From Bacillota bacterium (GTDB lineage: Bacteria; Bacillota; Clostridia; Lachnospirales; Lachnospiraceae): 36,726 nt of DNA. Positions 15,279 to 24,773 of this stretch are shown one piece after another; within the stretch, counting starts at the first letter, position 1, and each line of letters begins with the position of its first letter. The stretch is taken from assembly GCA_023415475.1 (NCBI GenBank), contig JAEZKL010000055.1, forward strand, positions 1 to 36,726. Direction: 5' to 3'. The position numbers were made by a program, and so were the translations under genes. The notes below the pieces were generated by a model. It made no database searches, was not told where the DNA came from, and worked only from the letters and a program-made list of their open reading frames with translations.

Positions 15279-17534
15279 TTATGCTCCGGTTAAGACCGCC
15301 TTCTGGCCTTTGTCGCCGCGCTTTCTCATGCGTACCTTCTTGGCACTGAGTGTTTTATCATTGTATTGGAAGGAATCATCATTTTGGTTTAGAGCAGTAG
15401 CAAAGCAGATAGTGTCATTCTTCTCCAGTGTAATTGCCTTTACACCGCGGCTGGTTTTCTTTAGCTCGCTGACTTCCGAGAGAGGGAAGCCTAAGGATAA
15501 GCCTTTGTCGGTAAGAATAATTACTTTAAGGTTACCTGCCAGTACTTCGTGACCGGACAGGAGATTGATAGCGATTATTTCGTCCTTCTCCTCCAGCTTG
15601 GTGGAAGCAATCTGGGAGCGGTTTGTCTCAAATTCCACACCGGATACCTGCTTGATGTATCCGTATTTTGTGGTAAAGAGTAGCTGGGATTCAAAGAGCT
15701 GTTCAAAGCAAGTGTAAAGGATGGGATTTTCCTTATCTAGCTTACACATAGTGTGGATTAAAGCGCCTTTGTCCTTCAGCTTACATCTGGGTATTGCTTC
15801 TGCTTTCACCTGATACATATTACCCTCGGCGGTGAATACACAGAGCCGGTCAGTATTCTTCATCATAATGATATGATTGAATTCCTTTAGGTTATCCTCA
15901 GAGGCTCTGGTGTAGCTGGCGGCATCGATGGATTTGGTATATCCAAAACGATCAATCAGCACATAAATATCCTCAATCTTTACTTCCTCCACGTATTCTA
16001 CGGCAGAAGCATTCGCAAGCATAGTCTTTCTTGGACGGTGGAAGAGCTTCTTGTACTCTTTTAATCGTCCCTTGATCACCTTGTAAAGCTCTTTTGTGTC
16101 TCCAAGTATCTTACGGTATTCTTCTATGCTGTTAGCCAGAGCATCATTTTCTTCATGCAGCTTCAATATTTCCAGTCCAATTAACTTGCTTAATTGCATT
16201 GCAAGGATCGCATCTGCCTGGCGCTCGGTGAAATTAAGGGTTGAAGCTTCCTTCTCGGAATTTACTGATTTAAACTTAATCCCTTCGGTATTGCCTTCGA
16301 TCAGACATGCTTTTGCCTGTTTAACGGAGGAGCTGCCTCTAAGGATTTCAATAATTAAATCGATTACATCCGTTGCCTTGATTAATCCACCGACAATCTC
16401 CTGACGTTTTATTGCTTTATCCAAAAGATAATCGTACTCCTTGGTATAAAGCTCTACCTGGAAGTTAACAAATTCACTGATAATGCTTTTAAGATTGAAG
16501 ACGATGGGCTGTTGGTCCTTAATTGCAAGGAGATTAGCAGCATAGGTATCCTCCATTGAAGTCTTCTTATAAAGACCGTTTAACAGGTTATTAAGATCGC
16601 GGTCTTTCTTTACTTCGATTACGATCCGAATACCTTCCTTGGAGGACTCATCACGGACGTCATAGATTTCATCAAATACCTTGTCCTTAATCAGAGTAGC
16701 GAGGCCTTCCACTAATTTTGTCTTATTACCGGTAATAGTGTATGGGATCTCAGTGACTACAATATTTTTACGTCCGTTATCACCGTTCTCAATCTCAACC
16801 TTTGAGCGAATACGAATCCTGCCTTCGCCGGTTTCATAAAGAGCATACAGATCGTCCTGATTGGTAATAAGGCCGCCGGTTGGGAAGTCGGGTGCAGGAA
16901 TGTATTCCATCAATTTTCGGACTGTAATATTCGGGTTATCCATATAAGCGATAACGCCATCGATTACTTCATCCGGATTATGCGGAGGGATGTTCGTTGC
17001 CATACCTACTGCGATACCGGTAGTACCGTTGATCAGTAGATTCGGGATCATAGCGGGTAATACGGTGGGCTCCTTCTCGCTGTCATCAAAATTAGGAACG
17101 AAATCAATCAAGCCCTTCTCCAGGTGATCTAAGAGCGCCATGGAGCTGAGGGATAATCTTGCTTCGGTATAACGCATAGCCGCCGCACTGTCTCCATCGA
17201 TGGATCCGAAGTTACCGTGTCCATCCACCAAGGGTAACATCATGGAGAAATCTTCGGACATATGGACTAAAGCATCATAGATGGAGGAGTCACCGTGGGG
17301 ATGATATTTACCCATGGTATCACCGACGATACGAGCACTTTTTCTATGGGGCTTCGCAGGGTCCAGGCCAAGCTCGATCATGGAATAAAGAATTCTTCTT
17401 TGTACCGGCTTTAAGCCGTCTCGCACGTCAGGTAAGGCACGGGCAATAATAACACTCAGGGCATAATCCCGGAAGCTGGTTTTCATCTCTTCGGAGAAAT
17501 CCATCTGAATTATTTGATCAACATTTTTCTTCAT
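15279..17534 (-). CDS. parC: DNA topoisomerase IV subunit A
   Basis: This is the DNA-cleaving subunit of a type IIA topoisomerase, which unlinks sister chromosomes. The catalytic Tyr is Y122 in AMRYTEARLS. The quinolone region, GKYHPHGDSSIYDAL, keeps Ser83 and Asp87 in GyrA numbering. The winged-helix and tower domains follow, then a shortened beta-pinwheel ending near residue 751. No GyrA box (QRRGGxG) is seen, which favours ParC over GyrA. The gene lies 16 bases after parE with its own AGGAGG site, as in a two-gene operon. It is not next to recF or dnaA, where gyrase genes usually lie. A gyrase-like paralogue remains possible. Confidence 0.88.
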   Translation of the reverse strand: MKKNVDQIIQMDFSEEMKTSFRDYALSVIIARALPDVRDGLKPVQRRILYSMIELGLDPAKPHRKSARIVGDTMGKYHPHGDSSIYDALVHMSEDFSMMLPLVDGHGNFGSIDGDSAAAMRYTEARLSLSSMALLDHLEKGLIDFVPNFDDSEKEPTVLPAMIPNLLINGTTGIAVGMATNIPPHNPDEVIDGVIAYMDNPNITVRKLMEYIPAPDFPTGGLITNQDDLYALYETGEGRIRIRSKVEIENGDNGRKNIVVTEIPYTITGNKTKLVEGLATLIKDKVFDEIYDVRDESSKEGIRIVIEVKKDRDLNNLLNGLYKKTSMEDTYAANLLAIKDQQPIVFNLKSIISEFVNFQVELYTKEYDYLLDKAIKRQEIVGGLIKATDVIDLIIEILRGSSSVKQAKACLIEGNTEGIKFKSVNSEKEASTLNFTERQADAILAMQLSKLIGLEILKLHEENDALANSIEEYRKILGDTKELYKVIKGRLKEYKKLFHRPRKTMLANASAVEYVEEVKIEDIYVLIDRFGYTKSIDAASYTRASEDNLKEFNHIIMMKNTDRLCVFTAEGNMYQVKAEAIPRCKLKDKGALIHTMCKLDKENPILYTCFEQLFESQLLFTTKYGYIKQVSGVEFETNRSQIASTKLEEKDEIIAINLLSGHEVLAGNLKVIILTDKGLSLGFPLSEVSELKKTSRGVKAITLEKNDTICFATALNQNDDSFQYNDKTLSAKKVRMRKRGDKGQKAVLTGA

Positions 17535-17550
17535 CGCAGCTTAATCCTCC

Positions 17551-19482
17551 TTAAATATCTAGCTTCGCATATTTTGCTTCATCCATGATAAAGGTGCGCC
17601 TGGGAGGAACGTTGCTGCTCATCAGCATGGTCGTAATCTCATCCGCTTCCACGGTATCACTAATCGCAATCTGCGCAAGTATTCTGGTTTCGGGATCCAG
17701 AGTGGTTTCCCATAACTGATGGGCATCCATCTCACCTAAACCTTTGTATCTTTGGAGGCTAAGGATCTTATTTCCTTCGATTTTACGGAATTTCTCCAGC
17801 TCAAAGTCATTGAATAGGTATTCGGACTGCTTTACTTTCTTTCCCTTCGCGGTCGTTTCATAATCCACCTTATAAAGAGGTGGAAGTCCACGGTAGACCT
17901 TGCCCTCCAGGATCAGCTCCGGCATGAAGCGATAGAAGAAGGTTAAGAGTAAGGTGCTGATATGGGCGCCGTCGACATCGGCATCGGTTAAGATGATTAT
18001 CTTATCATAGCGAAGCTTTGACAGATCGAATTCATCGCCAATTCCGCAACCGAAGGTAGCAATCATGGATTTGATTTCGTTATTCACGAGAATTTTCTCC
18101 AGTGTTGCCTTCTCAACATTTAGGATTTTACCTCTGAGCGGAAGCACAGCCTGGGTTCTTCTGTTTCTAGCCGTCTTCACAGTGCCGCCCGCTGAATCAC
18201 CCTCGACGATATATAGCTCACATTCCTCGGGCTTCTTGGAGGAGCAGGAGGCTAGCTTGCTTCTGGTATCTACATCATTTAACTGCTTCATTACAGCAAC
18301 TCTTGCTTTGTCACTGGCACGTCTGGCATTGAAGGATTTTAGCGAATTATCAAGAATGGTCTTCAGTACCTCGACATTCTTATCAAACCAACGCTGGGAC
18401 TCGGAGGAGAACACATCCTCAACAGCACTTTTCGCGTCGGTGTTACCGAGCTTTGTCTTCGTTTGGCCTTCAAACTGCGGGTCCGGATGCTTGATTGAGA
18501 TAATGGCAACAAGGCCGTTACGGATATCCTTGCCGTCAAAGTTCTCGTCCTTCTCCTTCAAAACATTAAGCTCTCTGGTATATTGGTTCATAACACGGGT
18601 TAATCCGGTCTTAAAACCGGTTACCAGAGTTCCTCCGTCAACTACATTGATACGGTTACAGTAAGCATTGATTTGCTCTGTATAGCTGTCAGTGTACTGA
18701 AGAGCAACCTCAACCTCGATATCACCGCTTTTTCCCTCGATATAGACGGGCTCCTCATGGAGAGGTGTCATCTCTCTGGTCAGATAGGACACAAAGCTCT
18801 TAATACCGAACTCCTCCTGATAGGACTTGGTAATACCGGTGCTCTGATCGGTAAAGACAATCAGCAGATTCTTATTTAAGAATGCAATTTCCTTCAGCTT
18901 CTTCTGAATGATTTCAGACTTAAATTCTACAGTCTCAAAGATGGTATCATCCGGATAGAAGATTACCTTGGTTCCGGTGTCGGATTTATTGCATTTTCCG
19001 ACTACAGGAAGAAGGCCATCCTCCAGCTGGGTGATGGGATGACCACCGTCCTTATATTCGTCGCGATAGACCTTTCCGTCGCGTTTTACCTCAATGATCA
19101 TTCTTTTGGAGAGCGCATTTACTACAGAGGCACCAACGCCGTGTAGACCACCGGACACCTTATACACGGAATTTCCGAATTTTCCTCCGGCATGAAGTAT
19201 GGTATATACTACGCGTACGGTAGGAATTTTCTTCGTTGGATGAATATCCACCGGAACTCCGCGTCCGTTATCACATATTTCAATTCCGCCATCCTTTAAC
19301 AGTGTTATATCGATCCTTGTACAAAAACCTGCCAAATGTTCATCAATTCCATTGTCGACGATTTCCCAAATTAAATGATGCAGACCTCTGGGACCGGTAC
19401 TTCCGATGTACATGCCGGGCCGTTTTCTGACTGCTTCCAAACCTTCTAAAACAACGATTTGACTACCGCTATATTGTTCCAT
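17551..19482 (-). CDS. parE: DNA topoisomerase IV subunit B
   Basis: This 643-residue ATPase subunit pairs with the subunit A gene directly downstream. The GHKL ATP-binding domain shows WEIVDNGIDE, DNGRGVPV and GGLHGVGASVVNAL. The transducer domain follows, then the TOPRIM domain with EGDSAGG, PLRGKILNVEKA and the acidic DADVDGAHI, and a C-terminal QRYKGLGEMDAHQLWETT. All catalytic residues are present. ATG 19482 is chosen because AAGGGG lies nine bases upstream; the longer frame to 19551 has no such site. Whether it is ParE or a second GyrB depends on comparison with other topoisomerase genes of the genome; pairing with a box-less subunit A favours ParE. Confidence 0.9.
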   Translation of the reverse strand: MEQYSGSQIVVLEGLEAVRKRPGMYIGSTGPRGLHHLIWEIVDNGIDEHLAGFCTRIDITLLKDGGIEICDNGRGVPVDIHPTKKIPTVRVVYTILHAGGKFGNSVYKVSGGLHGVGASVVNALSKRMIIEVKRDGKVYRDEYKDGGHPITQLEDGLLPVVGKCNKSDTGTKVIFYPDDTIFETVEFKSEIIQKKLKEIAFLNKNLLIVFTDQSTGITKSYQEEFGIKSFVSYLTREMTPLHEEPVYIEGKSGDIEVEVALQYTDSYTEQINAYCNRINVVDGGTLVTGFKTGLTRVMNQYTRELNVLKEKDENFDGKDIRNGLVAIISIKHPDPQFEGQTKTKLGNTDAKSAVEDVFSSESQRWFDKNVEVLKTILDNSLKSFNARRASDKARVAVMKQLNDVDTRSKLASCSSKKPEECELYIVEGDSAGGTVKTARNRRTQAVLPLRGKILNVEKATLEKILVNNEIKSMIATFGCGIGDEFDLSKLRYDKIIILTDADVDGAHISTLLLTFFYRFMPELILEGKVYRGLPPLYKVDYETTAKGKKVKQSEYLFNDFELEKFRKIEGNKILSLQRYKGLGEMDAHQLWETTLDPETRILAQIAISDTVEADEITTMLMSSNVPPRRTFIMDEAKYAKLDI

Positions 19483-19654
19483 GGTGTAATACCCCTTCTG
19501 TAAATTATTCTTAGATATAAAACTCATATCCGGCTTATCCTGTGTTATCATAGGTTTCGCCGGTCAACTGAACGGATCCATAAAAGAGGCGGGGATTTCA
19601 GATACAGGTATAAATCCCTGTTTCTTCCATAGTTTGTTCTGCTCATATGGGAAC

Positions 19655-19663
19655 AGTATAACA
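19655..19663 (-). promoter_or_regulatory. Candidate extended -10 promoter of parE-parC
   Basis: On the minus strand TGTTATACT gives a TGn-TATACT extended -10 box, about 170 bases before the parE ATG. No good -35 is seen at the usual distance. The leader carries a small GGGATTT/AAATCCC stem. Confidence 0.4.
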
Positions 19664-19808
19664 TATTTATTTCAAATTTTCCAGAAGTATTACAATCATA
19701 CGTTCGGACTAATGCCTGAACGACCTATAATACAAGGGCTTGAGAGGTGGGCTGGATTGAAGCTAATTCATTTGATTAAAAAGATTGAATGAAAAATAAA
19801 AAAAGTGA

Positions 19809-19836
19809 TTGAAAAAAACGTAGAATGATGTATAAT
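19809..19836 (+). promoter_or_regulatory. Promoter of the PHP-lysA operon
   Basis: TTGAAA (19809-19814), 16 bases, perfect TATAAT (19831-19836). It reads away from parE and leaves a leader of about 145 bases. Confidence 0.72.
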
Positions 19837-19856
19837 AGGAACAATTATCAGAAATA

Positions 19857-19898
19857 AAATTCACCCCCCTTGAAGCTCAGCGACAGGGGGAATTTTCT
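19857..19898 (+). promoter_or_regulatory. Leader hairpin of the PHP-lysA mRNA
   Basis: AAAATT and CCCCC blocks pair with GGGGG and AATTTT around a ~17-base loop (TTGAAGCTCAGCGACA), close to the expected transcript 5' end. No U-tract follows. It may stabilise the mRNA 5' end or bind a regulator; it does not match a lysine riboswitch. Confidence 0.4.
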
Positions 19899-19989
19899 CG
19901 ACACATGGGAAAATATCGAAAAATGAAAAATATCCATACTATATTTGACAGTATATTTATGCAAGTTTGAAGAAAGGCAATAGGGAAAT

Positions 19990-20679
19990 ATGAGCCTATT
20001 TTTATATGAAACACATATGCATACGAAGCAGGTGAGTGCCTGTGGTATATTGAGCGGTGCACAGCATGTAAGATTTTATAAAGAAGCAGGGTATAGCGGT
20101 ATAGTTATTACAGACCATTTCTTTAACGGCAACAGCTGCGTACCTGGGAATCTTCCCTGGGAAGAACGGGTTGAGTTGTTTTGCAAGGGCTATGAAGAAG
20201 CGAAGGAAGAAGGAGATAAGCTTGGTTTATCCGTATTCTTTGGCTGGGAGGCTAACTTCAGAGCTACTGAGTTCTTGATTTACGGATTGGATAAGGAATG
20301 GCTTTTAAAGCATCCGCAGATCATGGACTGGTCGGTGGAAGAACAATATGAACAGATCCACGCAGCCGGCGGGTTTGTGGTTCATGCTCATCCCTTCCGA
20401 AAGCGCGTCTACATTGAAGAGATTCGCTTGTACCCTTCCTACGTAGATGCAGTCGAGGGAATCAATGTAGGGAATCGTAATGATGAGTTTGACAGGCAGG
20501 CAATGGCTTATGCTAAAAAGCATAGATTGCCGATTATTGCAGGAAGTGATGCCCATGGTATTGAAAATTACCGCAGTGGAATTGCTTTTAAGAAGAAGGC
20601 TGAGAATATCAGAGATTTTATCGATATGATCAAAGCCGGTAAGTATGAGTTGATTTACCCCAAAGAGATGATCAGATAA
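19990..20679 (+). CDS. PHP-domain metal-dependent phosphoesterase
   Basis: This 229-residue protein belongs to the PHP superfamily, which uses a cluster of metal ions to hydrolyse phosphoester bonds. The metal-binding motifs appear in order: ETHMHT near residue 9, VITDHFF, a Glu in FFGWEANF, VVHAHPFRK and the closing IIAGSDAHG. It is a stand-alone PHP enzyme without polymerase or other added domains. Related proteins act on nucleotides or histidinol phosphate, but the substrate here cannot be told. The lysA gene begins 19 bases later, so they share a transcript. A functional link to lysine synthesis is not obvious. Confidence 0.85.
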   Translation: MSLFLYETHMHTKQVSACGILSGAQHVRFYKEAGYSGIVITDHFFNGNSCVPGNLPWEERVELFCKGYEEAKEEGDKLGLSVFFGWEANFRATEFLIYGLDKEWLLKHPQIMDWSVEEQYEQIHAAGGFVVHAHPFRKRVYIEEIRLYPSYVDAVEGINVGNRNDEFDRQAMAYAKKHRLPIIAGSDAHGIENYRSGIAFKKKAENIRDFIDMIKAGKYELIYPKEMIR

Positions 20680-20698
20680 AAAAGGTAGGAGGTTCCCG

Positions 20699-21961
20699 AT
20701 GAAAAAACCATTTGTTACTTTAGAACAGCTGCAGGAAATAACAATGACATACCCGACCCCCTTTCATAATTATGACGAAAAAGGCATTCGTGAAAATGCC
20801 AGAAGGTTGAACAAAGCATTTGCGTGGAACAAAGGCTTTAAGGAATATTTTGCAGTCAAAGCAACACCAAATCCCTATATTATCAATATATTAAAAGAGG
20901 AAGGCTGCGGTGTGGATTGCTCCTCCATGACAGAGCTTATGATGGCAGAGGCATTGAACTGCAAGGGAGAAGATATTATGTTCTCCTCAAATGCAACCCC
21001 GGCAGAAGAATTTGTCAAGGCAGCTGAGCTGAAGGCTATCATTAATCTTGATGATTTTACCCATATTGATTTTCTGGAAAAAACAGTCGGAATTCCGGAG
21101 ACCATATGCTGTCGCTATAATCCAGGCGGAGTATTTAAGACGGCGAATGGTATTATGGATAATCCGGGAGACGCAAAATATGGTTTTACGAAAGAACAGC
21201 TGATTGACGGCTTTCGAAAATTGAAGGAAAAGGGGGCGAAGCAGTTCGGCATCCATTCCTTCTTAGCAAGTAACACAGCAACTAATGAATATTATCCTAC
21301 ACTAGCGGGTATTTTATTTGAACTGGCAGTGGAGCTTCGAGATAAGACCGGTGTTCAAATTAAATTTATTAATCTTTCCGGTGGCGTAGGAATTCCCTAT
21401 AAGCCTCATGGAAAAGCGAATGATATTATGGAGATCGGTGAAGGTGTTCGTAAGGCTTTCGAAGAGATACTGGTTCCGGCCGGAATGGGTGATGTTGCAA
21501 TCTATACAGAGCTTGGACGCTTTATGCTGGCGCCGTATGGTCATTTGGTAGCAAAAGCGATTCATGAGAAGCATATCTATAAAGAATATATCGGTCTGGA
21601 TGCTTGTGCTGTAGATCTGATGAGACCGGCTATGTATGGAGCTTATCATCACATTACTGTTATGGGTAAGGAGAATGAACCATGTGACCACAAGTATGAT
21701 GTTACCGGTTCACTCTGCGAGAATAACGATAAATTTGCGATTGACCGTATGCTGCCCAAGATTGAGATTGGTGATTTCCTTGTAATACACGACACAGGTG
21801 CTCATGGATATGCAATGGGCTACAATTATAACGGCAAGTTAAAATCTGCGGAGCTTCTGCTGAAGGAGGATAACTCGGTTCAGCTGATCCGTAGAGCCGA
21901 GACTCCGAAGGATTATTTTGCAACCTTTGATTTTACGGATGTTTTTAAGGGTGTAGAATAA
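20699..21961 (+). CDS. lysA: Diaminopimelate decarboxylase
   Basis: LysA removes CO2 from meso-diaminopimelate to make L-lysine, using pyridoxal phosphate. The 420-residue protein has a fold III (alanine racemase-like) barrel with the PLP lysine at K54 in YFAVKATPNP. Other landmarks are VDCSSMTELMMAEAL, a glycine loop NLSGGVGIPY, ELGRFMLAPYG, the active-site Cys in GSLCENNDKF, and HDTGAHGYAMGYNYNG. The length is normal. AGGAGG lies just before ATG 20699. A related ornithine or carboxynorspermidine decarboxylase is less likely given the overall match, but LysA paralogues are known in this group. Confidence 0.9.
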   Translation: MKKPFVTLEQLQEITMTYPTPFHNYDEKGIRENARRLNKAFAWNKGFKEYFAVKATPNPYIINILKEEGCGVDCSSMTELMMAEALNCKGEDIMFSSNATPAEEFVKAAELKAIINLDDFTHIDFLEKTVGIPETICCRYNPGGVFKTANGIMDNPGDAKYGFTKEQLIDGFRKLKEKGAKQFGIHSFLASNTATNEYYPTLAGILFELAVELRDKTGVQIKFINLSGGVGIPYKPHGKANDIMEIGEGVRKAFEEILVPAGMGDVAIYTELGRFMLAPYGHLVAKAIHEKHIYKEYIGLDACAVDLMRPAMYGAYHHITVMGKENEPCDHKYDVTGSLCENNDKFAIDRMLPKIEIGDFLVIHDTGAHGYAMGYNYNGKLKSAELLLKEDNSVQLIRRAETPKDYFATFDFTDVFKGVE

Positions 21962-22178
21962 ATCGATTATAGCCGATATACTGAAATAGGATCAGCATTC
22001 AACAGCTTAAAGAATTTGAAGTTATTATAGGTTACTTTAAAATGCTTTCTGGTAATATTCACAAAACAAAAGAATATTTTGCTTATATTGAAGATAAGAT
22101 ATAATGTAGCTTTCGTGAAGATATTTGTATACCTGTAAAACAGTAAAAAAGGCTGGAATGTTTGGTACGTGAATAAGG

Positions 22179-22207
22179 TTGACAATGTACAATTGATACG
22201 ATATAAT
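22179..22207 (+). promoter_or_regulatory. Full-consensus promoter of greA-lysS
   Basis: TTGACA (22179-22184), exactly 17 bases, TATAAT (22202-22207): a perfect housekeeping promoter. The 217 bases between the lysA stop and this site show no clear terminator or other signal. Confidence 0.9.
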
Positions 22208-22260
22208 ACTGTGAATGTATTGTATGTTGTATAAAAAGCAATATGGAGGAAGGGTGTTTT

Positions 22261-22743
22261 ATGATAGAAAAAAAGAACATATTGACTTATGAGGGATTAC
22301 GACAGCTGGAAGATGAGCTTCATGATCTGAAAGTGAACCAAAGAAGACTTGTTGCCCAAAAGATTAAGGAAGCAAGAGAGCAGGGGGATCTTTCTGAAAA
22401 TGCAGAATATGATGCTGCAAAAGATGAGCAGAGAGACATTGAAGCCAGAATAGAAGAAATAGATAAGATTCTCAAGAATGCTGAAGTAGTAGTTGAAGAT
22501 GAAGTTGATGTTAATGCAATTAATATAGGATGTAAGGTTAAAATCTTAGATATGGAGTATAATGAGGAGTTAGAATATAAACTCGTCGGATCCACCGAAG
22601 CGAACAGCTTAAGAGGAAAGATTTCGAATGAATCTCCCTTAGGCCAAGCATTAATCGGAGCGAAGGTTGGGGATGTAGTTAATGTTGAGGCTCATGCAGG
22701 AACCATGCAATATAAGATATTGAAGATTGACAAATCAAATTAA
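22261..22743 (+). CDS. greA: Transcription elongation factor GreA
   Basis: GreA rescues backtracked RNA polymerase by stimulating cleavage of the nascent RNA 3' end. The 160-residue protein has the N-terminal antiparallel coiled coil with its acidic tip (REQGDLSENAEYDAAKDEQ, residues ~40-58), followed by the FKBP-like C-terminal domain ending with NESPLGQALIGAKVGDVV. Length and motifs are standard. ATG 22261 follows a GGAGGAAGGG site; the upstream ATG at 22243 overlaps that site and is rejected. lysS begins 90 bases further on, and the greA-lysS order is common in clostridia. Confidence 0.96.
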   Translation: MIEKKNILTYEGLRQLEDELHDLKVNQRRLVAQKIKEAREQGDLSENAEYDAAKDEQRDIEARIEEIDKILKNAEVVVEDEVDVNAINIGCKVKILDMEYNEELEYKLVGSTEANSLRGKISNESPLGQALIGAKVGDVVNVEAHAGTMQYKILKIDKSN

Positions 22744-22833
22744 TTAGATGGAGTAAGTGCTCTTTACAAAGCAAATTGATTTACGCGGGATAAGATATAG
22801 AGAGTACATTTACTGTGATAAGAGGTGAAATTC

Positions 22834-24324
22834 ATGGCTGATGAAAGAGTTCAAACAGATCAGGATATTAATGAATTATTAAAGATAAAGAGAACAAAGC
22901 TGGCCGAGCTGCAGGAAAGCGGCAAGGATCCTTTCCAGATTATGAAGTATGATGTAACCAATCATTCTGGCGATATCATTAACAATTTTGAGGATTTTGA
23001 AGGCAAATCTGTTTCTATTGCGGGTCGTATGATGTCAAAACGAATCATGGGCAAGGCATCCTTTAGCAATATCAGAGATATCCAGGGTGATATTCAGGTT
23101 TATGTAAAAAGAGATGAAATTGGCGAAGAACCTTATGCTGAATTTAAGAAGTTCGATATTGGAGATATTGTTGGTGTAGAGGGAGAAGTATTCAAGACTC
23201 ATACAGGAGAAGTTTCAGTTAAGGTGCAAAAAATCGTGCTTTTAACCAAGAGTCTTCAGATTCTGCCTGAGAAATTCCATGGTCTAAAGGATACAGATAC
23301 CAGATACAGACAAAGATACATCGATTTGATTGTGAATCCTGAGGTTAGAGACACCTTTATCAAACGTTCCAATATTATTAAAGAAATCCGTAATTATTTA
23401 GATAGTAAAGAATTTATAGAGGTTGAGACACCTGTGCTGGTTCCCAATGCCGGTGGTGCATCAGCAAAACCCTTCAATACACATCATAACGCATTGGACG
23501 AGGATCTTCATTTAAGAATTTCCTTAGAATTATACTTAAAGCGTCTGATCGTAGGGGGCTTGGAACGAGTATATGAGATTGGTAGAGTATTCCGTAATGA
23601 GGGCTTATCCGTAAGACATAATCCGGAATTCACGCTGTTAGAGCTATATCAGGCATATACTGATTATAACGGTATGATGGATTTGGTAGAGGATCTGTTC
23701 CGTACAGTTGCAATGAAGGTACTTGGAACGACAACTGTTCATTATGATGGTGTAGAAATCGATTTATCAAAGCCTTTTGAACGTCTGACCATGGTTGAAG
23801 CTATCAAGAAATATTCAAACATAGATTTTGACCAAATTCCGGACGAAGCAGCCGCTAAGGCAATGGCGAAGGAACATCATATAGAATTTGAAGCAAGACA
23901 TAAGAGAGGCGATATTATCAACCTGTTCTTTGAGGAGTTTGTGGAGGATAATCTTATTCAACCAACCTTTATTACAGAGCATCCGGTTGACATATCTCCG
24001 CTAGCAAGCAGAAAGCCAAGCAATCCGGAATATACGGAGCGTTTTGAACTATTTATGACAAGACGTGAGATGGCAAATGCTTTCTCTGAATTAAATGATC
24101 CTTTGGATCAAAGAGGACGTTTTGAAGCACAGGAAGCGCTAAGAGCAGCCGGTGATGAAGAAGCAAACCAGTTAGATGAGGACTTCTTAATAGCACTGGA
24201 ATACGGTATGCCTCCGACCGGTGGTATCGGCATCGGAATTGACCGCTTTGTTATGCTTTTAACTGATTCTTATTCGATTAGGGATGTATTGTTGTTCCCG
24301 ACGATGAAGAGCTTGGATAGATAA
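22834..24324 (+). CDS. lysS: Lysyl-tRNA synthetase, class II
   Basis: LysS attaches lysine to tRNA-Lys. This 496-residue class II enzyme has an N-terminal OB-fold anticodon-binding domain (around VSIAGRMMSKRIMGKASF), then the catalytic core. Motif 1 is near RYIDLIVNPEVRDTFIKRS, motif 2 is RVFRNEGLSVRHNPEFTLLE, and motif 3 is PTGGIGIGIDRFVML. The length matches the bacterial family, and no extra domains are present. ATG 22834 is chosen over the in-frame GTG at 22825 because the AGAGGTG site overlaps that GTG. A strong terminator follows about 130 bases downstream. It is a normal housekeeping gene. Confidence 0.97.
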   Translation: MADERVQTDQDINELLKIKRTKLAELQESGKDPFQIMKYDVTNHSGDIINNFEDFEGKSVSIAGRMMSKRIMGKASFSNIRDIQGDIQVYVKRDEIGEEPYAEFKKFDIGDIVGVEGEVFKTHTGEVSVKVQKIVLLTKSLQILPEKFHGLKDTDTRYRQRYIDLIVNPEVRDTFIKRSNIIKEIRNYLDSKEFIEVETPVLVPNAGGASAKPFNTHHNALDEDLHLRISLELYLKRLIVGGLERVYEIGRVFRNEGLSVRHNPEFTLLELYQAYTDYNGMMDLVEDLFRTVAMKVLGTTTVHYDGVEIDLSKPFERLTMVEAIKKYSNIDFDQIPDEAAAKAMAKEHHIEFEARHKRGDIINLFFEEFVEDNLIQPTFITEHPVDISPLASRKPSNPEYTERFELFMTRREMANAFSELNDPLDQRGRFEAQEALRAAGDEEANQLDEDFLIALEYGMPPTGGIGIGIDRFVMLLTDSYSIRDVLLFPTMKSLDR

Positions 24325-24452
24325 ATCTAGTAATTTTAAGGGTTTACAGGGTGCCGAATCATCTATTGACAGTAAAATGACAGTCAACAGTTTGGAATAA
24401 TTAGTGATGATTTCCGAAAACTCTTATCGTAAAATTAAAGATTTGCTCTTAG

Positions 24453-24494
24453 AGGACACTTTTCAAAAATTAAATTTGAAAGGTGTCTTTTTTG
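24453..24494 (+). terminator. Intrinsic terminator of greA-lysS
   Basis: GACACTTTTCAAA pairs with TTTGAAAGGTGTC (one G-U) around a 7-base loop, followed by TTTTTT. Confidence 0.9.
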
Positions 24495-24497
24495 TCT

Positions 24498-24727
24498 GCC
24501 CGCCATGGGCGGGCTCTAACGGTTGAAAGTCCCGAGTGCACCTAGGCAACGAGGAAGCACCGTTGGAACAGAAATCTCTTACCGATAAAGACAGCTGGTG
24601 CATGTAGAATATTGGCAGCCATGATATCTGCTATAACGTGCAGACGGTGTATCAATTTATACTTGATAAACAGGCAGATAAAGAAGATATTTTGATGGAA
24701 GTGATGGTTGACTTCACAGGAAAATGA
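24498..24727 (+). mobile_element. Mobile-element remnant: GC hairpin and IS1182-like transposase scrap
   Basis: Directly after the lysS terminator comes a GC-rich hairpin (GCCCGCC-ATG-GGCGGGC, 24498-24514). From about 24562 a plus-strand frame reads EQKSLTDKDSWCM, a stop, then NIGSHDICYNVQTV. This matches the 'TDPDSRLMK...G.DVCYNVQTAV' catalytic stretch of IS1182-family transposases. The frame then ends in an unrelated tail at 24727. An internal TAG and missing flanks show it is dead. The segment between hairpin and frame (CTAACGGTTGAAAGTCCCGA) recalls group II intron sequence, but that is a weak impression. The remnant lies at the edge of the mannoside locus. Confidence 0.6.
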
Positions 24728-24773
24728 ATTAGTCTTATTAGTAAATGATATTAAATTAGAGGAGAAGTGACTT

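Noticed and set aside
19837..19989. Lysine riboswitch or T-box leader before PHP-lysA
   Set aside because: The leader is too short for a lysine riboswitch and lacks the T-box TGG-containing sequence; only simple hairpins are present.
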